NCBI GenBank assembly: GCA_016584305.1
Contig: JACEEZ010019081.1
Span: 981,001 to 1,045,000 of the forward strand
Reading direction: 5' to 3'
DNA: 64,000 nucleotides
From: Chionoecetes opilio
Taxonomy: Eukaryota > Arthropoda > Malacostraca > Decapoda > Majidae
The notes under the pieces were generated by a model, which saw only the letters and a program-made list of their open reading frames with translations, was not told where the DNA came from and searched no databases. The translations under genes and the position numbers were made by a program. Position 1 is the stretch's first letter, and each line of letters starts with the position of its first letter. This document shows, piece after piece, positions 45,753-58,090 of the stretch.

Positions 45753-47356
45753 GCAACGCTGCCTAAACACACGCAGTCGCACACACACACACATTGCAAT
45801 CACAGGTCAACATGAAGATCAAGTGCATGGTGTGTGCACAGTACAAGTGTCATGCTGCCTCACCTGTGTTGTGGGGGGGACGGTGTCGTGGTTATATCAA
45901 TATTACACCCAAACAGCCGCCATCTTGCACAGGCCGGGCCCCGCTACACACCAATCACCACCTCTGTACAGGCTTGGCCGACCACTACACCACACGCCTG
46001 CCACTCTACACCACCTGCACGACCTTCACTGTATTGCCGTGTAAGTGTTTTTAGATTGTGTTCAGTGAAAACAGTGAAATTAGAGACTCCTTGGGGACAT
46101 TCTCGACACAAAACCTCACGCACTAACACACTAAACAACACTAAACTCTATAGAAAATGTGTTGCAGCCTATACATCATCAGTTTATTCAATGGTTATTG
46201 TAGATTTACGTGGTATATTAACGCCAAAATATAGGTTACATTATGGTACATTCAATTGATGAAAATTACGGGAGTATTGTTGATTTATCTGCCCAGAACA
46301 TTTAATAAAACAAATGTATACCCTGGTATTTCTGAGGCATTTCAAATCATGGGACTTATTCTTTGATTTCAGATACTTAAATAATTGCTGATACATGCCA
46401 TGAAATATCAGCTATGGAACAAAAAGCTTTGAGTATATTGCCGCAGCCGTATTATTGGAACAATCAGGCCGCAGCGGCAGTGTTACCATTTCTTAAGAAC
46501 TTCCCACAAATATGTTATAGAAATGACTTCGTGGGCATTTTTGTGGGAGAACTTACAACCAATACATTTTTGGGATTCTTTTTGTAGAAACAATATTCCT
46601 TGTCAGAGCTCTTGTGAATGACATGATATATGCTAAGAGAGCTACCTTAGGTCTGTCCGTCTATCTGTCTCATCAGCCTGCTTCACCATCACCCGGCCAT
46701 GCACGCAGGGCCATATATGCATCACCATCACCCACAAGGCCATGCATCACCATCACCTACAGGGCCATGCATCACCATCACCCACAGGGCCATGCATCAC
46801 CATCACCCACAGGGCCATGCATCACCATCACCCACAGGGCCATATATGCTTCATCATCATCATCACCATCCAGCCGATCACCTCATCTGAGTAAAAAGTC
46901 AAATTTTGAACTCCACGTGGCACCCAAGGATTGTATGATAGTAACTCAAGGATAGTATTACAGCAGAGACTGTCGAGGAAGCCCTTGGGTCGGCGTTTTA
47001 CCACGCACACCTGCCGGAAGAAACAAAAAATAGAAGCAAAACTAGAATAGGCCTATAGCTATAGGGTACAGTACGTACGTATCCATGCACGATCTCTGTA
47101 CCTTTGCCAGCAGTCATAATTAGGTCAGGGATGTGCGTTTCGGTTCCAATAGTACTCAGTTTACTCAGTTTTTGTGACTCAATTACTCACCATTAATGTA
47201 AGATAATTTTGGGATACTCAATTTAATTTATATCTATGTAGGAATTCTGTGGGGAAATCTTCAGTGCTACGTGGGAGGTGGCGGAGCTGTAAGTGGCAAC
47301 AGTGGAGGAACAGGAAAGCCGCGGCGCGTCGTCTGCAGGTCATCGTGAAGCTCAAG
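45753..47356. other. Region upstream of SOD2
   Basis: No exon could be tied to the SOD2 gene. Overlapping open frames at 45794-46259 have no recognisable domain. The stretch 47230-47356 is GC-richer and probably contains the 5' UTR and start site. Confidence 0.4.
46700..46852. repeat. 25-bp-class minisatellite CATCACCATCACCCACAGGGC
   Basis: About six tandem copies of CATGCATCACCATCACCCAC followed by AGGGC. It gives a spurious His-rich frame. Confidence 0.9.
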
Positions 47357-47394
47357 ATGTTGGTGCCTCGCTTATCCTTCTCAGCCAGGCGATG
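47357..47394 (+). CDS. SOD2: SOD2 exon 1 (targeting peptide), coding part
   Basis: ATG TTG GTG CCT CGC encodes [12 protein letters not shown] plus two bases, donor GATG/GTAATT. The TG + C codon at the junction gives Cys13 and restores the frame of exon 2. The predicted peptide has three Arg and no acid, which supports the assignment. Confidence 0.8.
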
Positions 47395-49087
47395 GTAATT
47401 ATGTGGTGTCATGTGACTTTTCTGTAACATTTATATTTACCAGTAATGTATGAACAACTCTATCAATGTCCCACGCCAGTGTGTAGGACAGGCAGATAAC
47501 TGCGCGAGTAGATCAGATGCAGGCTGCCAAACACTGCACTGGTGTGGCCTGTCCTGGTGCAGGCTGCTAAACACTGTACCGGTGGTGTGGCCTGTGTCCT
47601 GGTGCAGGCTGCCAAACACTGCACTGGTGTGGTCTGTGGGTAAAACTGCAGGGTATTTATCCAGATGAACACCGAACTCACTTTGGTGGACGAAACTATT
47701 TTTTTCTGGTGTTTTTGTGTGTTTTGAATGAATCTGCTAACCATTTCTGTCGCAATTCTTTTTTTTTTTTTTTTTTTTTTTTAGGTAGATAAAGGTTATT
47801 TTTTTTTTTTTTTGGTTAGGTAAAGGTTAGGGTATTATTTTATGATAGGACCAAACTTCCCTACATAATTGGGAGCATGGTTTTTGTTTACCTTATTGTA
47901 TTCTAAGAGACATTTTCTCTTTGAGCTTTCCGTCGCAAATCCATAGTTTCGGAGATATAGAACATTTTAGGTGGGAGGATGCATATGTCTCCTTGCTTAC
48001 AAAATGCCTCCCTCTTCCTCTTCATGTGACCTGCATCGCTTTTGTGTGGTATTTTATTAAACTTATTATTATTGGACCCAGTTAGGAGGTTAAAGGTAAG
48101 GTTAGGTTAGGTTAGGTTAGGTTAGGTAAGGTAAGGTTAGGTAAGGTAGCCACGGGTGCGCCTCTGAAACAAAAGCGATGCAGGTCACAAGAAGAGGAAG
48201 AGAGGCATTTTGTAAACAAGGAGACGTACTCATCCTCCCACCTAAAATGTTCTATATCTCCGAAACTATGGATTTGCGACGGAAAGCTCAAAGAGAAAAT
48301 GTCTCTTAGAATACAATAAGGTAAACAAAAACCATGCTCCCAATTGTGTAGGGAAGTTTGGTCCTATCGTAAAAATTTACCAAAGTTAGGTTAGGTATAG
48401 GTTAGGTTAGGTAAAGGTTAGGTTAAGTTTATGTTCAATTTTTTTGTCATTTTTGCAAAAAAAAAAAAAAAAAAAATGTGACAAACGGTTAGCAAAACAC
48501 ATAAAAACACTCCAGAAAAAAATAGTTTCGTCCTCCAAAGCGAGTTCGGTGTTCATCTGGATATTTACCAACTGCAGTTTAGTACAATACTCTCTATTGA
48601 CCAATACTCTCCTGACAACAAGGGGGGCTATTCCCCCCCAGACTCTCCCGCTAGTTAACTAACCTAACCTTGGCATTTATTGCTTAACATAACCTCGCTG
48701 GGGGGATTTCGCCACCCCAAACCCCCGATGTATCCGTTCATGGGTGGAAACCTGAGTCTTGCCGTAAATGTTTCATATAAAAAAACAATTGCTCTAAACA
48801 AGTAGTATAGTACCGTAACAAGTTTTCTTTTGCAGCTTGGCCTTTGTGGGGCCATTGAGCCGGCAGAAGCACACCCTGCCTGACCTGGCCTATGATTACG
48901 GTGCCCTGGAGCCCACCATTAGTGCGGAGATCATGCAGCTGCACCACTCCAAGCACCACCAGACCTATGTCAACAACCTTAATGTTGCTGAAGAGAAGCT
49001 GGCTGAAGCTGAAACTAAAGGTAGGTACAAGGTGCATTGTATACCACTGACCTATGAACATTTTCTTGTTAAATGTAGTCATCAAAG

Positions 49088-49135
<48 letters not shown>

Positions 49136-50618
49136 CACACACACATACATGGATGAGGATAGGATTTTAAAAAGTTAATATTGTCCATGTTCCGCTCGAG
49201 TGGAATATGCTATGGTGGTGGTGTCCACACATGAAGAAGTGCAGCTAATGTATCTACAGATGGAAGGACCTTTACCCAACAAGCTATCCTAAAGATATGG
49301 GGGGAAGAGGGGTGCAGAGGAAGTCACTAAGATTATTGAAATTTACCAGATGAGAAGAGAACAATTATTACGAGCAGAAATGTTTTCATAGAAAGGTGCA
49401 TATGTTTAGTGTCATAAGTAATACATAGATGTCTGTTTTCTAGTTAGATGTGTTATGCAGACTGAATAGTAATATGAATAAGTTTGTAGTTGATGTTCAG
49501 CTAATGACAAGTGGTAATTTTGTTTGATCATCTGTTTACTACAGGTGACATCAGCACTGTAATCGCCTTGGCCCCAGCCCTTAGATTTAATGGTGGTGGA
49601 CACATAAATCACTCCATCTTCTGGCAGAACTTGTCACCAGATGGCGGAGAACCTGAAGGTGGGTCTGCACATTTTGTATAAGTAGGTAATTGAAGCAAAT
49701 TAGTGATTATTAGTTAATGTAGTTCTATTCAACATGGGCAAGACATGAACAAATCCTGATAAAAACACATCTGACAAGCCTGCATAGTGTTCATCTTTCA
49801 CGGTGAGTTACAGTAAGCTCCCATATTATTGTGTTGTTGAATATATATTTGTTTGGCATTGGTAAATTTGGAAGGAAGAAGTTATTTAATTTTCGTGTAT
49901 GCAAAGTAACTACCCATACTTATAATGTTTGACAATCGTCAGTATGTATGTACATACATGTTCACATTGCATTGGGATATTGTCCAAAGAGTCCAAATAT
50001 AGTTGTATGTTTATCTGACAATTAACAGTTCCTTTGCCATTCAGATTAATAGTTTTTCTTGTGTTTAGGAGTTTACTGTATATGAATAAAGAAATTTAAG
50101 TTATAAATGAGTAATTTACAGAAACATTTGTAATTCAGGCTTCTTTGGGGTAAATTATAAAGTTAAGCACTTACCTCAGATATATCTTTTCAGGTGAACT
50201 GTTGGCTGCAATTACCCGTGATTTTGGCAGTCTTGAGAATATGAAGAGCCAGCTGTCTGCACTCACTGTTGGGGTTCAAGGCTCTGGCTGGGGCTGGCTG
50301 GGTTATAATAAGCAGAAGGGAGCACTACAAATTGCTACATGCCCAAATCAGGTGAGACATGGATGAATTTTAGTATTAGGAGTCATAAAACCTGTATAAG
50401 AATTGATGAATAAGAGTATTCATCCAAATACCTTTCTTTTCCCGTTGTTTCAGGATCCTCTTCAAGCCACAACGGGTCTCGTCCCCCTCTTTGGCATTGA
50501 TGTCTGGGAACATGCATATTACTTGCAGTACAAGAATGTTCGCCCAGATTATGTGAATGCCATATGGAAAGTAGCAAATTGGAAGGATATTGGTGCAAGG
50601 TTCAATGCAGCAAAATAG
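47357..50618 (+). CDS. SOD2: Mitochondrial manganese superoxide dismutase
   Basis: Five exons (47357-47394, 48836-49020, 49545-49658, 50194-50351, 50454-50618) join in phase to 219 residues, the usual precursor length. It converts superoxide to hydrogen peroxide and oxygen in the mitochondrial matrix. Residues 1-23 ([13 protein letters not shown] then [10 protein letters not shown]) are basic and amphipathic, a targeting peptide; the mature start [16 protein letters not shown] follows. Expected Mn ligands are present: His49 in QLHHSKHH, His97 in [11 protein letters not shown], Asp181 and His185 in [21 protein letters not shown] and [12 protein letters not shown] are also typical. The presequence distinguishes it from the cytosolic Mn-SOD known from crustaceans. 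Intron 1 contains a foldback element. Confidence 0.97.
47490..47640. repeat. Tandem repeat, about 40-48 bp unit, three copies in SOD2 intron 1
   Basis: Units contain GCAGGCTGCCAAACACTGCA and GGTGTGGCCTGTCCTGGTGC with small length changes. Confidence 0.88.
47831..48380. mobile_element. Foldback element FB1b with (TTAGG)n core, in SOD2 intron 1
   Basis: The left and right arms are inverted copies sharing CTTCCCTACATAATTGGGAG, GCTTTCCGTCGCAAATC and TTCGGAGATATAGAACATTT. The centre has GTTAGGTTAGGTTAGG for about six units (48094-48150). It is the same family as 4306-4858 but better preserved. Confidence 0.85.
48836..49020 (+). CDS. SOD2: SOD2 exon 2
   Basis: The acceptor TTTTGCAG and donor AAAG/GTAGGT bound it. 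It codes the cleavage region, the first Mn ligand and [12 protein letters not shown]. Confidence 0.95.
49090..49146. repeat. (CA)n microsatellite in SOD2 intron 2
   Basis: About 25 CA units shortly after the exon 2 donor. Confidence 0.97.
49545..49658 (+). CDS. SOD2: SOD2 exon 3
   Basis: Acceptor TTACTACAG, donor GAAG/GTGGGT, phase 1 to 1. Codes [20 protein letters not shown] with the second ligand. Confidence 0.95.
50194..50351 (+). CDS. SOD2: SOD2 exon 4
   Basis: Acceptor TCTTTTCAG, donor TCAG/GTGAGA, phase 1 to 0. Codes [13 protein letters not shown] and [18 protein letters not shown]. Confidence 0.95.
50454..50618 (+). CDS. SOD2: SOD2 exon 5
   Basis: Acceptor TTGTTTCAG. Codes [20 protein letters not shown], the last two ligands and the C-terminus up to TAG. 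Confidence 0.96.
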   Translation, partial: DPLQATTGLVPLFGIDVWEHAYYLQYKNVRPDYVNAIWKVANWKDIGARFNAAK

Positions 50619-51138
50619 AAATACCACAGCCTGTTTCCGTTTGTTTAGTACTTAGGCTTTGATGAAATAACACACCTACTTGAAGATGAAGTGTGATGAT
50701 ATATATTCCTTATTTTCCATACAATTTAGGTTTCTCCTAAACAAGTAAGGTGGAACACGACAAAAAACATTTTTCTTCTTTGTGTTTTCGTGTGAAATTA
50801 CACTACCAGGATTCCAACTCTCCATCCTTGTCCCTTTTAGTCACCACCAATGATATGCAGCAAATACTGACACGCACTCTTATGTCTTGTGTCACAGAGC
50901 TATATGGTTAACAATCAAGCCTGACTGCACCACTCGGTAGTCTCACTCACTCACTCACTCTCTCTCTCATAAAATGTGTAATTGTATATGTCATCCTGGT
51001 TGTATGCATCTTTATCATTCAATATTTGCAAGAAAAACAAAATATTTTATAATGTGCCACCCTACATGCTTTGGAGAAGACCAAATTGTATGAAGAAAAT
51101 ATTGTGTACATAATAATATAATAACTACCTATTTAAGT

Positions 51139-51144
51139 AATAAA
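51139..51144 (+). promoter_or_regulatory. Probable SOD2 polyadenylation signal AATAAA
   Basis: AATAAA about 520 bp after the stop in an AT-rich 3' region. Other cleavage sites cannot be excluded. Confidence 0.5.
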
Positions 51145-51806
51145 TAGAAAACGCTTCATGTATATTGTTACTTTACAGTCATCAATGATCAGAGTAGATT
51201 GAAGTGCCTAAGCAGAGGCCTAATTTTTCTGGGTCTGCTCAATACAATTGCTCTGTGAAGTGGCATTTAATTATATTTGGAAAATGGTCATGGAATTTTT
51301 TGACCACCCAATATGTGGTGTAGAATTCTTCTACTCCATTAGTTAAATGTGCATAATTTTCATATATATTTTGTATGTTGCATTGGTTTGGGATTCTATG
51401 TATGAATGGGAGATATCTAAAGAAATTGTCTGAAATCATTAAAAAATGTTTACTCTATTTTAAGTTTCATATTATTTCATATTTTTTACCTTACAATGTG
51501 AAGTTGGCTGCTTCAATAATTACTTAAGCTTTTAGTAATTTATATCAAGATGAAATCTAGGATCTTGAGGGCACTGAGAATGTATGAAAAGAGCGGGATC
51601 TACGGAGGCAAAGAAGGGAATGATTGCGTGTATGTATACCTATACCCCTTTTATTCCGACCTGAAGCAAGCAAACAGCATGAGCCTAGGTGAGTTTGCAA
51701 GCCAAGCACTCCAGTGCATTGAGACAGTTGAATGAATGCACAAGTAAATAAAATCATCAACACTACCGTGGGTGAGCTTTGGGTGTAAACTTGCTGTGTA
51801 TGTAGA

Positions 51807-52584
51807 CAGGGAGGTCCCGTTATACGAGAAATCAATGATACGAGCTGAGTAAATTAGGGTCTATTTTCAATATATGAGATCGAAAATCCAATGCTACGAC
51901 ATTCAAACTGGGGTGAGTAAAATTACCAAGTTCAAAATGCGCACCCTACCACATATGCATCTGGGCTGTATGATGATGTACAATGATTCAGATGTGCAGA
52001 GACGAGTTTGTGGGCAGTGGAAGAGGTCTGCGCACCCCTCCCTTGTCCCTTACCTACCCTACCCTCTCTTGTATCACGCGACGTCCCCTACAGTACAACG
52101 TCTTTTTTGCTTGTATTGTGCCTTGTGTGTCGATTTTAGTGATTTGCTGGTTTACTTAATGTGCTTATTGTGAGTTATTTGTGCTCTGTCCTACTGTGCT
52201 GTCACACTCTTAATTCACTGTGTTTTGTGTGGTGGTGCGGTGGTGTGGTGCTGTGGTGTGACCACGTGGCGTACATATTGTATAGCTCTGTCTTTTTTTT
52301 CTTTACAGGGTAGTGCTTACCTGTGTACCTGTGTTAACTATGCCTCCCAAGCGTTCAGTGTCTTCAAGTGCGAGTGTTGATGGTACAAGTGCTAAGCGGT
52401 TTATTTTTTTTAACTGTTAAGCGGTTTATTTTTGTTTAGTTTATTTTAGCTTGAAAAACATGTCTGATGGGGTCCTGGAACCAAACCTATATTTTACCAT
52501 TAGTTATGTATTTCGCTATACGAGATTTCGCTTTACGAGTATGCCAGGTGGAACCTAACTGCTCGTATCTTCGGGACCTCCCTG
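51807..52584 (+). mobile_element. Tigger-type MITE, uninterrupted copy
   Basis: The ends CAGGGAGGTCCCGTTATACG and GTATCTTCGGGACCTCCCTG are inverted; TA follows the right end, while the left flank is GA. At 52340 the frame ATG CCT CCC AAG CGT reads MPPKRSVSSSASVDGTSAKR, the typical N-terminus of Tigger/jerky transposases, then stops. It is the reference for the nested copies at 26559-33192. Confidence 0.85.
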
Positions 52585-52789
52585 TACTAGAAAGAAAAGA
52601 TGCACATTATAAGTGGTCAAAAATTATATATATGCCACTTGGGCACCCACAAAACAATGTAAGGTGGAACAAAATAGGGATGAAAATTAATGCATTCATG
52701 AACACATTAAGACTTAAGTATCTGTGAAAACTATGTACATATAACCACAAAAAATACTGCGGCGCTATGGACACAAGACAGACACCTAG

Positions 52790-53240
52790 TTCTACTGTAC
52801 CATTCTGAGGCATCTGAGAGAGAACACTAGGCACAAATTACCTAAACTGTGGCGCAAAGGCAATTGGGTGCTCTAACGTAGCATCGCATCGACCTCACAG
52901 TGCACTGAGAATGCACAAGTTTTTGGCCCACGCCAACACAATTATCACTCCCTACCTACCTACTCACCAGGATTAACTCCCTTGGACTTCTTCCTCTTCC
53001 CCAAGGTAAATTTCAGACTGAGAGATTGCGGTTTTGACACCATGGATGAGATTTGGCATGAATTGCAGATAGTGCTTGACACTCAAAGAACAGGGAGCAT
53101 TCCAATGGAGGCAGAAGCACTGGAGTGGTGTGCCGCTCCACAGGGAAGTACCTCAAAGGGGATGGCGGCCAAATTTAAATCAGGTTGGTTGTCTACTTGT
53201 TACAGGTGTGGTCTCAAAACTTTTTGATCGCACCTCGTAA
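52790..53240 (+). pseudogene. Mariner transposase C-terminal remnant with right end
   Basis: The plus frame reads YSPGLTPLDFFLFPKVNFRL then RDCGFDTMDEIWHELQ, matching the mariner stretch YSPDLAPCDFFLFP...GRRFDTxEEI. The final catalytic Asp is the D of PLDFFLF. It ends with TGTGGTCTCAAAACTTTTTG, a mariner-like terminal repeat. The left end and most of the gene are missing. Confidence 0.8.
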
Positions 53241-53693
53241 ATGTCTCATTTCATGTAAAAATGCTGACAAACCTGTGTACGTACATATAAAAAGCATGAG
53301 TAAAAGTAGTTAAATAGGTTTTTTTTTTGCTTTTACTATCATAAATGGACATTTCAACATCATAAACCAATGAACCATGCTTAGGTTACCTGTATGATCA
53401 GTAATATACTTCCTGCATAACAAGAGCTGAAAACCATATGAGATTTGCTCTTTAATTATAGTACAGTATATAGAATACCTGAACAGACATAAGTACATGA
53501 TCAAATGATGAGGTGATAAAAGTAACCATATGATATTTACAAAATAGTCTCAAATTGTCAGATTACAGTACGGTATTTACTTATGCGTACAGTAACTGCT
53601 GACAAAAAGAAAGACAAAGACATGATTTACAATGTAAATATATAAAGAAAGCACATGAGTAATTGCAATCCCATGATGAAATATGGTTATATG

Positions 53694-54232
53694 CATAGGT
53701 GGGCGTTATCGCGATAAATTATCGCGATAACGATATCGGGTTATCGGTTATCTGATAAAAAAAAAACCCGCGTTATCGATTCATCGGTATCGCTGATAAT
53801 TTTGGTTCCAAACTAGCGATAATTGATAATTTTATTGTTTGGTTCCAGTTTAGGCGAGCCGCGCGTGCCTTGGAGGCAGAAATAGGTAGGTCCGAACTGG
53901 GAACCGAACAACGGTCTAAACCCAGCTAACTGTCTTGACGTCTTCGTAAAACGGCAAAACGGTCAAAACGCAAAAGGTAAATGAAGGGTTTTCTAACAGT
54001 TTACTGATAGCATTTAAGATTTTTTATTTAAAATATCAATATCGTTATCGCTAGTATCGGAATTTTGGATTTATCGATTTATCGGTTATCGCCTTATCGG
54101 GCGATAAATTTATCGCCTTATCAGGCGATAAATTTATCGCCAGTTATCGATTATCTGTTATCGCCGATAAGGTTATCGTTATCGATTTATCGGTTATTGT
54201 GATAATTTTTTTTTTTATCGCGCCCACCTATG
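53694..54232. mobile_element. hAT-type MITE made of TTATCG repeats
   Basis: Inverted ends CATAGGTGGGCG / CGCCCACCTATG and an exact 8-bp duplication GTTATATG (53686-53693 and 54233-54240). The interior is dominated by variants of TTATCGGTTATCG and ATTATCGCGATAA, so it can form many alternative hairpins. Confidence 0.92.
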
Positions 54233-54240
54233 GTTATATG

Positions 54241-55958
54241 CATAAAATAATGGTAGCAAGTTGATAATGAAATTACAACTTTTGGAATGTTTTTGTATAT
54301 AAATACATGTAAACAAGGAAATTAGAATCTGACTTGGGTCAAGGTTTTGCGTTACCTACTATGAATGAGAATGTACAGTAGCTGTGTATGAAATATGATA
54401 CAATATGAAACTTTACATGTCAAAAACAAATCTTCAAGATGCCTAAGATGGATTTCAGATGTGGAAGTCAACTAATTAATACAAATAATAGTGCTGGCAG
54501 ATTGCCTCTCCACAAGTTGCCACACCCACAATGCAACAACCATAGGAGAGGAATGTTTTCATATTTCATCCTTTGAGAATAGCAGAGAAGTACTTGGATG
54601 TGTAAACATGATCTGCTTTTGTCACAGCACAGGTATAAAAAGAATTTTAAAAAAATCTGAAAATGAAAAAAATTTGTTTAAAAAATAGCTGCTAACAACC
54701 ATCAGTGAATATTTGTTTGAATTATCCAAATGTTAATTCAAATATAATATGAGGCTCCAGTTATCTAACTTTTTTTCCTTTCAAACATAGTACCAGGTTT
54801 TCAGTTGTTACTTTTAAGGCATAAACTCTTTTAATAAGATTATTTCCAGACATCTTAGTTTCCTTTCTCTCATTTTTTTCTAACCTACCCATCAATGCAA
54901 TGCAGCTCAATATTTATCGGTTCTGTTACTTATTAGGTGCAATTTAAGGAGCAACGTTTAATTTTATGACATTCCTAAACCATTACATTTAACCCCTTTT
55001 AATCATATATACTATTCATTCAATCCTGTTTGATAGATAAAAGTAACTGAGAGTAAGTAGTGTCGGATTACTGTTCATGTTTATCCTTAATTTTCAAGCA
55101 ACAAGTATAATGGGCTGCTTTAAACATTCTAACCCAGTATTATACACAAGATTGTTGGGCATTATGATACATCACACTTCATACATGCATTCACAACAGA
55201 AGCACTCATGGCATTGAAGTTAGGTTTTTTCCCCAAGGCAAATGACATCTACATTCTTTGCCAATAAAGAAAAAATGTCTTCAGATGCCAGAGATTATAA
55301 GATATAGTACATGTCTGCAAACTGTTGCCCACTATTTGTTGAAATACCCTAAATCTAACTCTTGTACTCAAAGGATAAAACTATTGTAACTCCAAATCTG
55401 CAACCACTTGCTCAAGGTGCCAGACAATGAGGGCACAACACATGCATGTACGCACATTATGCCTAAGAGGACAGACCACTGCTGAAGCAAGCACTAAAAC
55501 GATGGATTGAGCCAACTTAAAGATACAAGTGTAAGATGAAACAGAGCAATCAATGATAGTATATTAGTAATATCTGTAATAAACAGGCATATGATTTTGT
55601 AGCCAATACTCTCTCTTTTTCAGTAGGTTATAATACCAGTCCTTCTAATGATCATGATACAGAACATTAATTATGTTGAATATAATAATATTCATATCAA
55701 TAATTGTATACAGTGAGATCACGATCTTTGTGCTACATGCATACCAACGAAACACCATGAATACAAAACTGGAGTTGAGCTCCTACCAGAATCCTCAACT
55801 TTGCCCACATCTCTCTAGCTCAAACATGACACAGTGATAATTATAAGCTCATCCATTTATTGTGACAGAAGGACTTAAAGTGATTATGATGAAGAAAAGT
55901 GCAGTTGAATGGCTTGCTCCCTCCTTAAAGCTTGGCTTGGCTCATGGCTTGCTCCTCC
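54241..55958. other. No gene recognised
   Basis: AT-rich sequence; open frames lack domains and splice support. It may be 3' flank or UTR of the CUEDC1-like gene. Confidence 0.35.
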
Positions 55959-56219
55959 TTACTCAACTTCCTCATCATCACTGCCTCCCGCCTCACTGTC
56001 ACCACAACACCCTTCACCATCACTTGCTTCTCCGCTTGGACTTCTCATAGCATTACTTTCAAAGAGCAGTGAAAATTTATGACATAATGAAAAGGTATTA
56101 CAGTGATCCTTAGACAGCCGGGCAGTGTTGGGAACTGCTGCCACTACTATTGGAAACATCCTTGGCGGCACCAGAGCAATGGCTGGAAACACAAATGTAG
56201 TACAATGTTGATGTTCCAT
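55959..56219 (-). other. Possible last exon of the CUEDC1-like gene
   Basis: The minus frame ends with an acidic stretch (SPSGEASDGEGCCGDSEAGG then SDDEEVE and stop), plausible as a C-terminus. A good acceptor GTGTTTCCAG is at about 56180, but splicing from the phase-0 donor at 60858 gives a stop after 11 residues; the acidic frame would need another small exon in between. Confidence 0.25.
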
Positions 56220-56867
56220 TTAATACTCCATCACAATAAAACAGTGAAAATAAGAAAAGGTATTAACAAAATCTAAATACACGTAATCTTTTTGTTATAG
56301 ATTAATCAATTTTGTAGAATTTCGCAAAAAATATCATCAATTTCCGTAAAACTATTTTGTATGTTTAGGACGTGTACATTACAAATTGTTCTTAGTATTT
56401 CTGTGAGCAAACTGCAATGCTACTGTTTCCCCACATGTGGAAGGACCTACTATGTATGAAAAAGAAAAATTACTATCATCTTGTTTAGCTTTCTACTTCT
56501 GGGAAACACTATTGTGCCCATGGCTGGCAACCAATGCAGTGGAATGCACAGCACAAAAACTAAATATGAGGCATGAAGAATGTGAATCATGATATTTATA
56601 GGAGAGAACCACACTAACAACATGCAAGAAGACCGTGATCTTATTGTACTTAGTTCTTTGTCAAGAAATATCTTTGAAAATTAGTTTATTTCATAAAATG
56701 AAATCAATGTAGTACTACTGGTTTATTGGGAATTTTTGCTTCATAATGTCCTCCTCTTCTAGATATTCATGCTATGCATATTTGTGTGTTCTCTCATTAA
56801 CAATTGGATCATGAGAAGCTGAACTAGGACTTTATCTTTTGCTGTAGTTTATTTCCAATAATCTCTG

Positions 56868-57380
56868 CAGAGCTGGGCAGTATTTAAATACGTACAGTAT
56901 TTAAATACATTTGTGTATTTATAAATGTATTTATAAATACATTTGTTGTCATGTATTTAAATACAGTATTTAAATACTTTTATGAGCATTTAAATACTCA
57001 TAATACAAAAATGTAAATACTTTTTTATCAATTAATTTGGCCATAAACCCGCCCAACTATCTGGCAACTCTGATGTTACAGTAAACCAGTGTTTCCACTT
57101 TCAAGGAAATTTCCTTATTTTTATGAAATTTAGGCCTGAGAAGGAAATTTCTAAGGAAACCCAAAATCTTAGGAAATCCTAGGAAATCCTTTTTTTTCGG
57201 ACATGTTAAAATTTGTGTGTATTTAAAATGTATTTACAAATGTATTTAAATACAATTGATGTATTTAGTATTTAGTATTTAAATACATTCGTAAAATGTA
57301 TTTAGTATTTAAATACATTTCTTCCATGTATTTAGTATTTAGTATTTAAATACATTCAATGTATTTAGTGCCCAGCTCTG
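56868..57380. mobile_element. hAT-type MITE made of GTATTTAAATAC repeats
   Basis: Inverted ends CAGAGCTGGGCAGTATTTAA and CAGAGCTGGGCACTAAATAC (reverse strand). The flanks AATCTCTG and GATCTCTG match at seven of eight positions, a hAT-size duplication. The interior is repeated GTATTTAAATACAT. Confidence 0.88.
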
Positions 57381-57999
57381 GATCTCTGAAAGATAATTAC
57401 TTAAATCTAACACTACAATCTTTAAGGAATAAGGACAAATAAACTTACAGAAAATATTCACTGATTTTGCCACAATATTCTCTAGGATTCATGAGGTCTT
57501 GGATGAAAATTTCAAGTAAAAATGCACAGAAAGTGAAAGAATTTAGTGAGGACATCTTACTACACATGTAATTACTAGGAAAGATGAAAGCTGCTATGCT
57601 TAGTGCTACAAGGATGATGGACTCAGGCGATGACTGAGGAGTGCCTTGATAACTCTCGCATGTATGTCAGATATGATGAAATCCTTCACAGGATTGTGTT
57701 GGTGATGATCAAATATGTACATATTTCTCAAATTCAAGTTTACTTAACAGAAAATATATATCTTGGTACTGTAATTAATGAAGATAAATAAAGGTGTAAG
57801 AATTCAGAGCTTCCAAATGCTGTGAAAGCCTCCCAAGTCTCACTTGCATATGTGATTGTTGGTACTAGTTACAATTATTGCATCTCTCAGTCCCTTTTTT
57901 TACCTCCATGCTTAGTCCTTCCTTTCATCGGGTGTTCCAGGGATATGGGATCCAATCACTTTCCTCCCTTGCAGTGCTCTTTCTCTTGTCTCTCTTTTT

Positions 58000-58090
58000 A
58001 GGCTTTTAGGCGTGCACACAATCCAACCAAGATACTTGAATTCCTGAACCTCTTCCAATCTCGTTCCTCATGCTTAGACTTATCAATTTG
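58000..58090 (-). pseudogene. LINE reverse transcriptase fragment
   Basis: The minus strand reads RLEEVQEFKYLGWIVC, the motif ExVxEFKYLGxxI found after the catalytic site in many non-LTR RTs. Only about 20 residues are convincing. Confidence 0.55.

Noticed and set aside
45834..46259. 141-codon frame upstream of SOD2 as a possible SOD2 first exon
   Set aside because: It has no targeting peptide features or suitable donor phase; 47357-47394 gives a better in-phase targeting peptide.
46614..46955. His-rich frame
   Set aside because: It is produced by the CATCACCATCACCCACAGGGC minisatellite.
53682..53697. Apparent 16-bp target duplication around the TTATCG MITE
   Set aside because: Four bases on each side belong to the inverted ends CATAGG / CCTATG; the true duplication is the 8-bp GTTATATG, normal for hAT.
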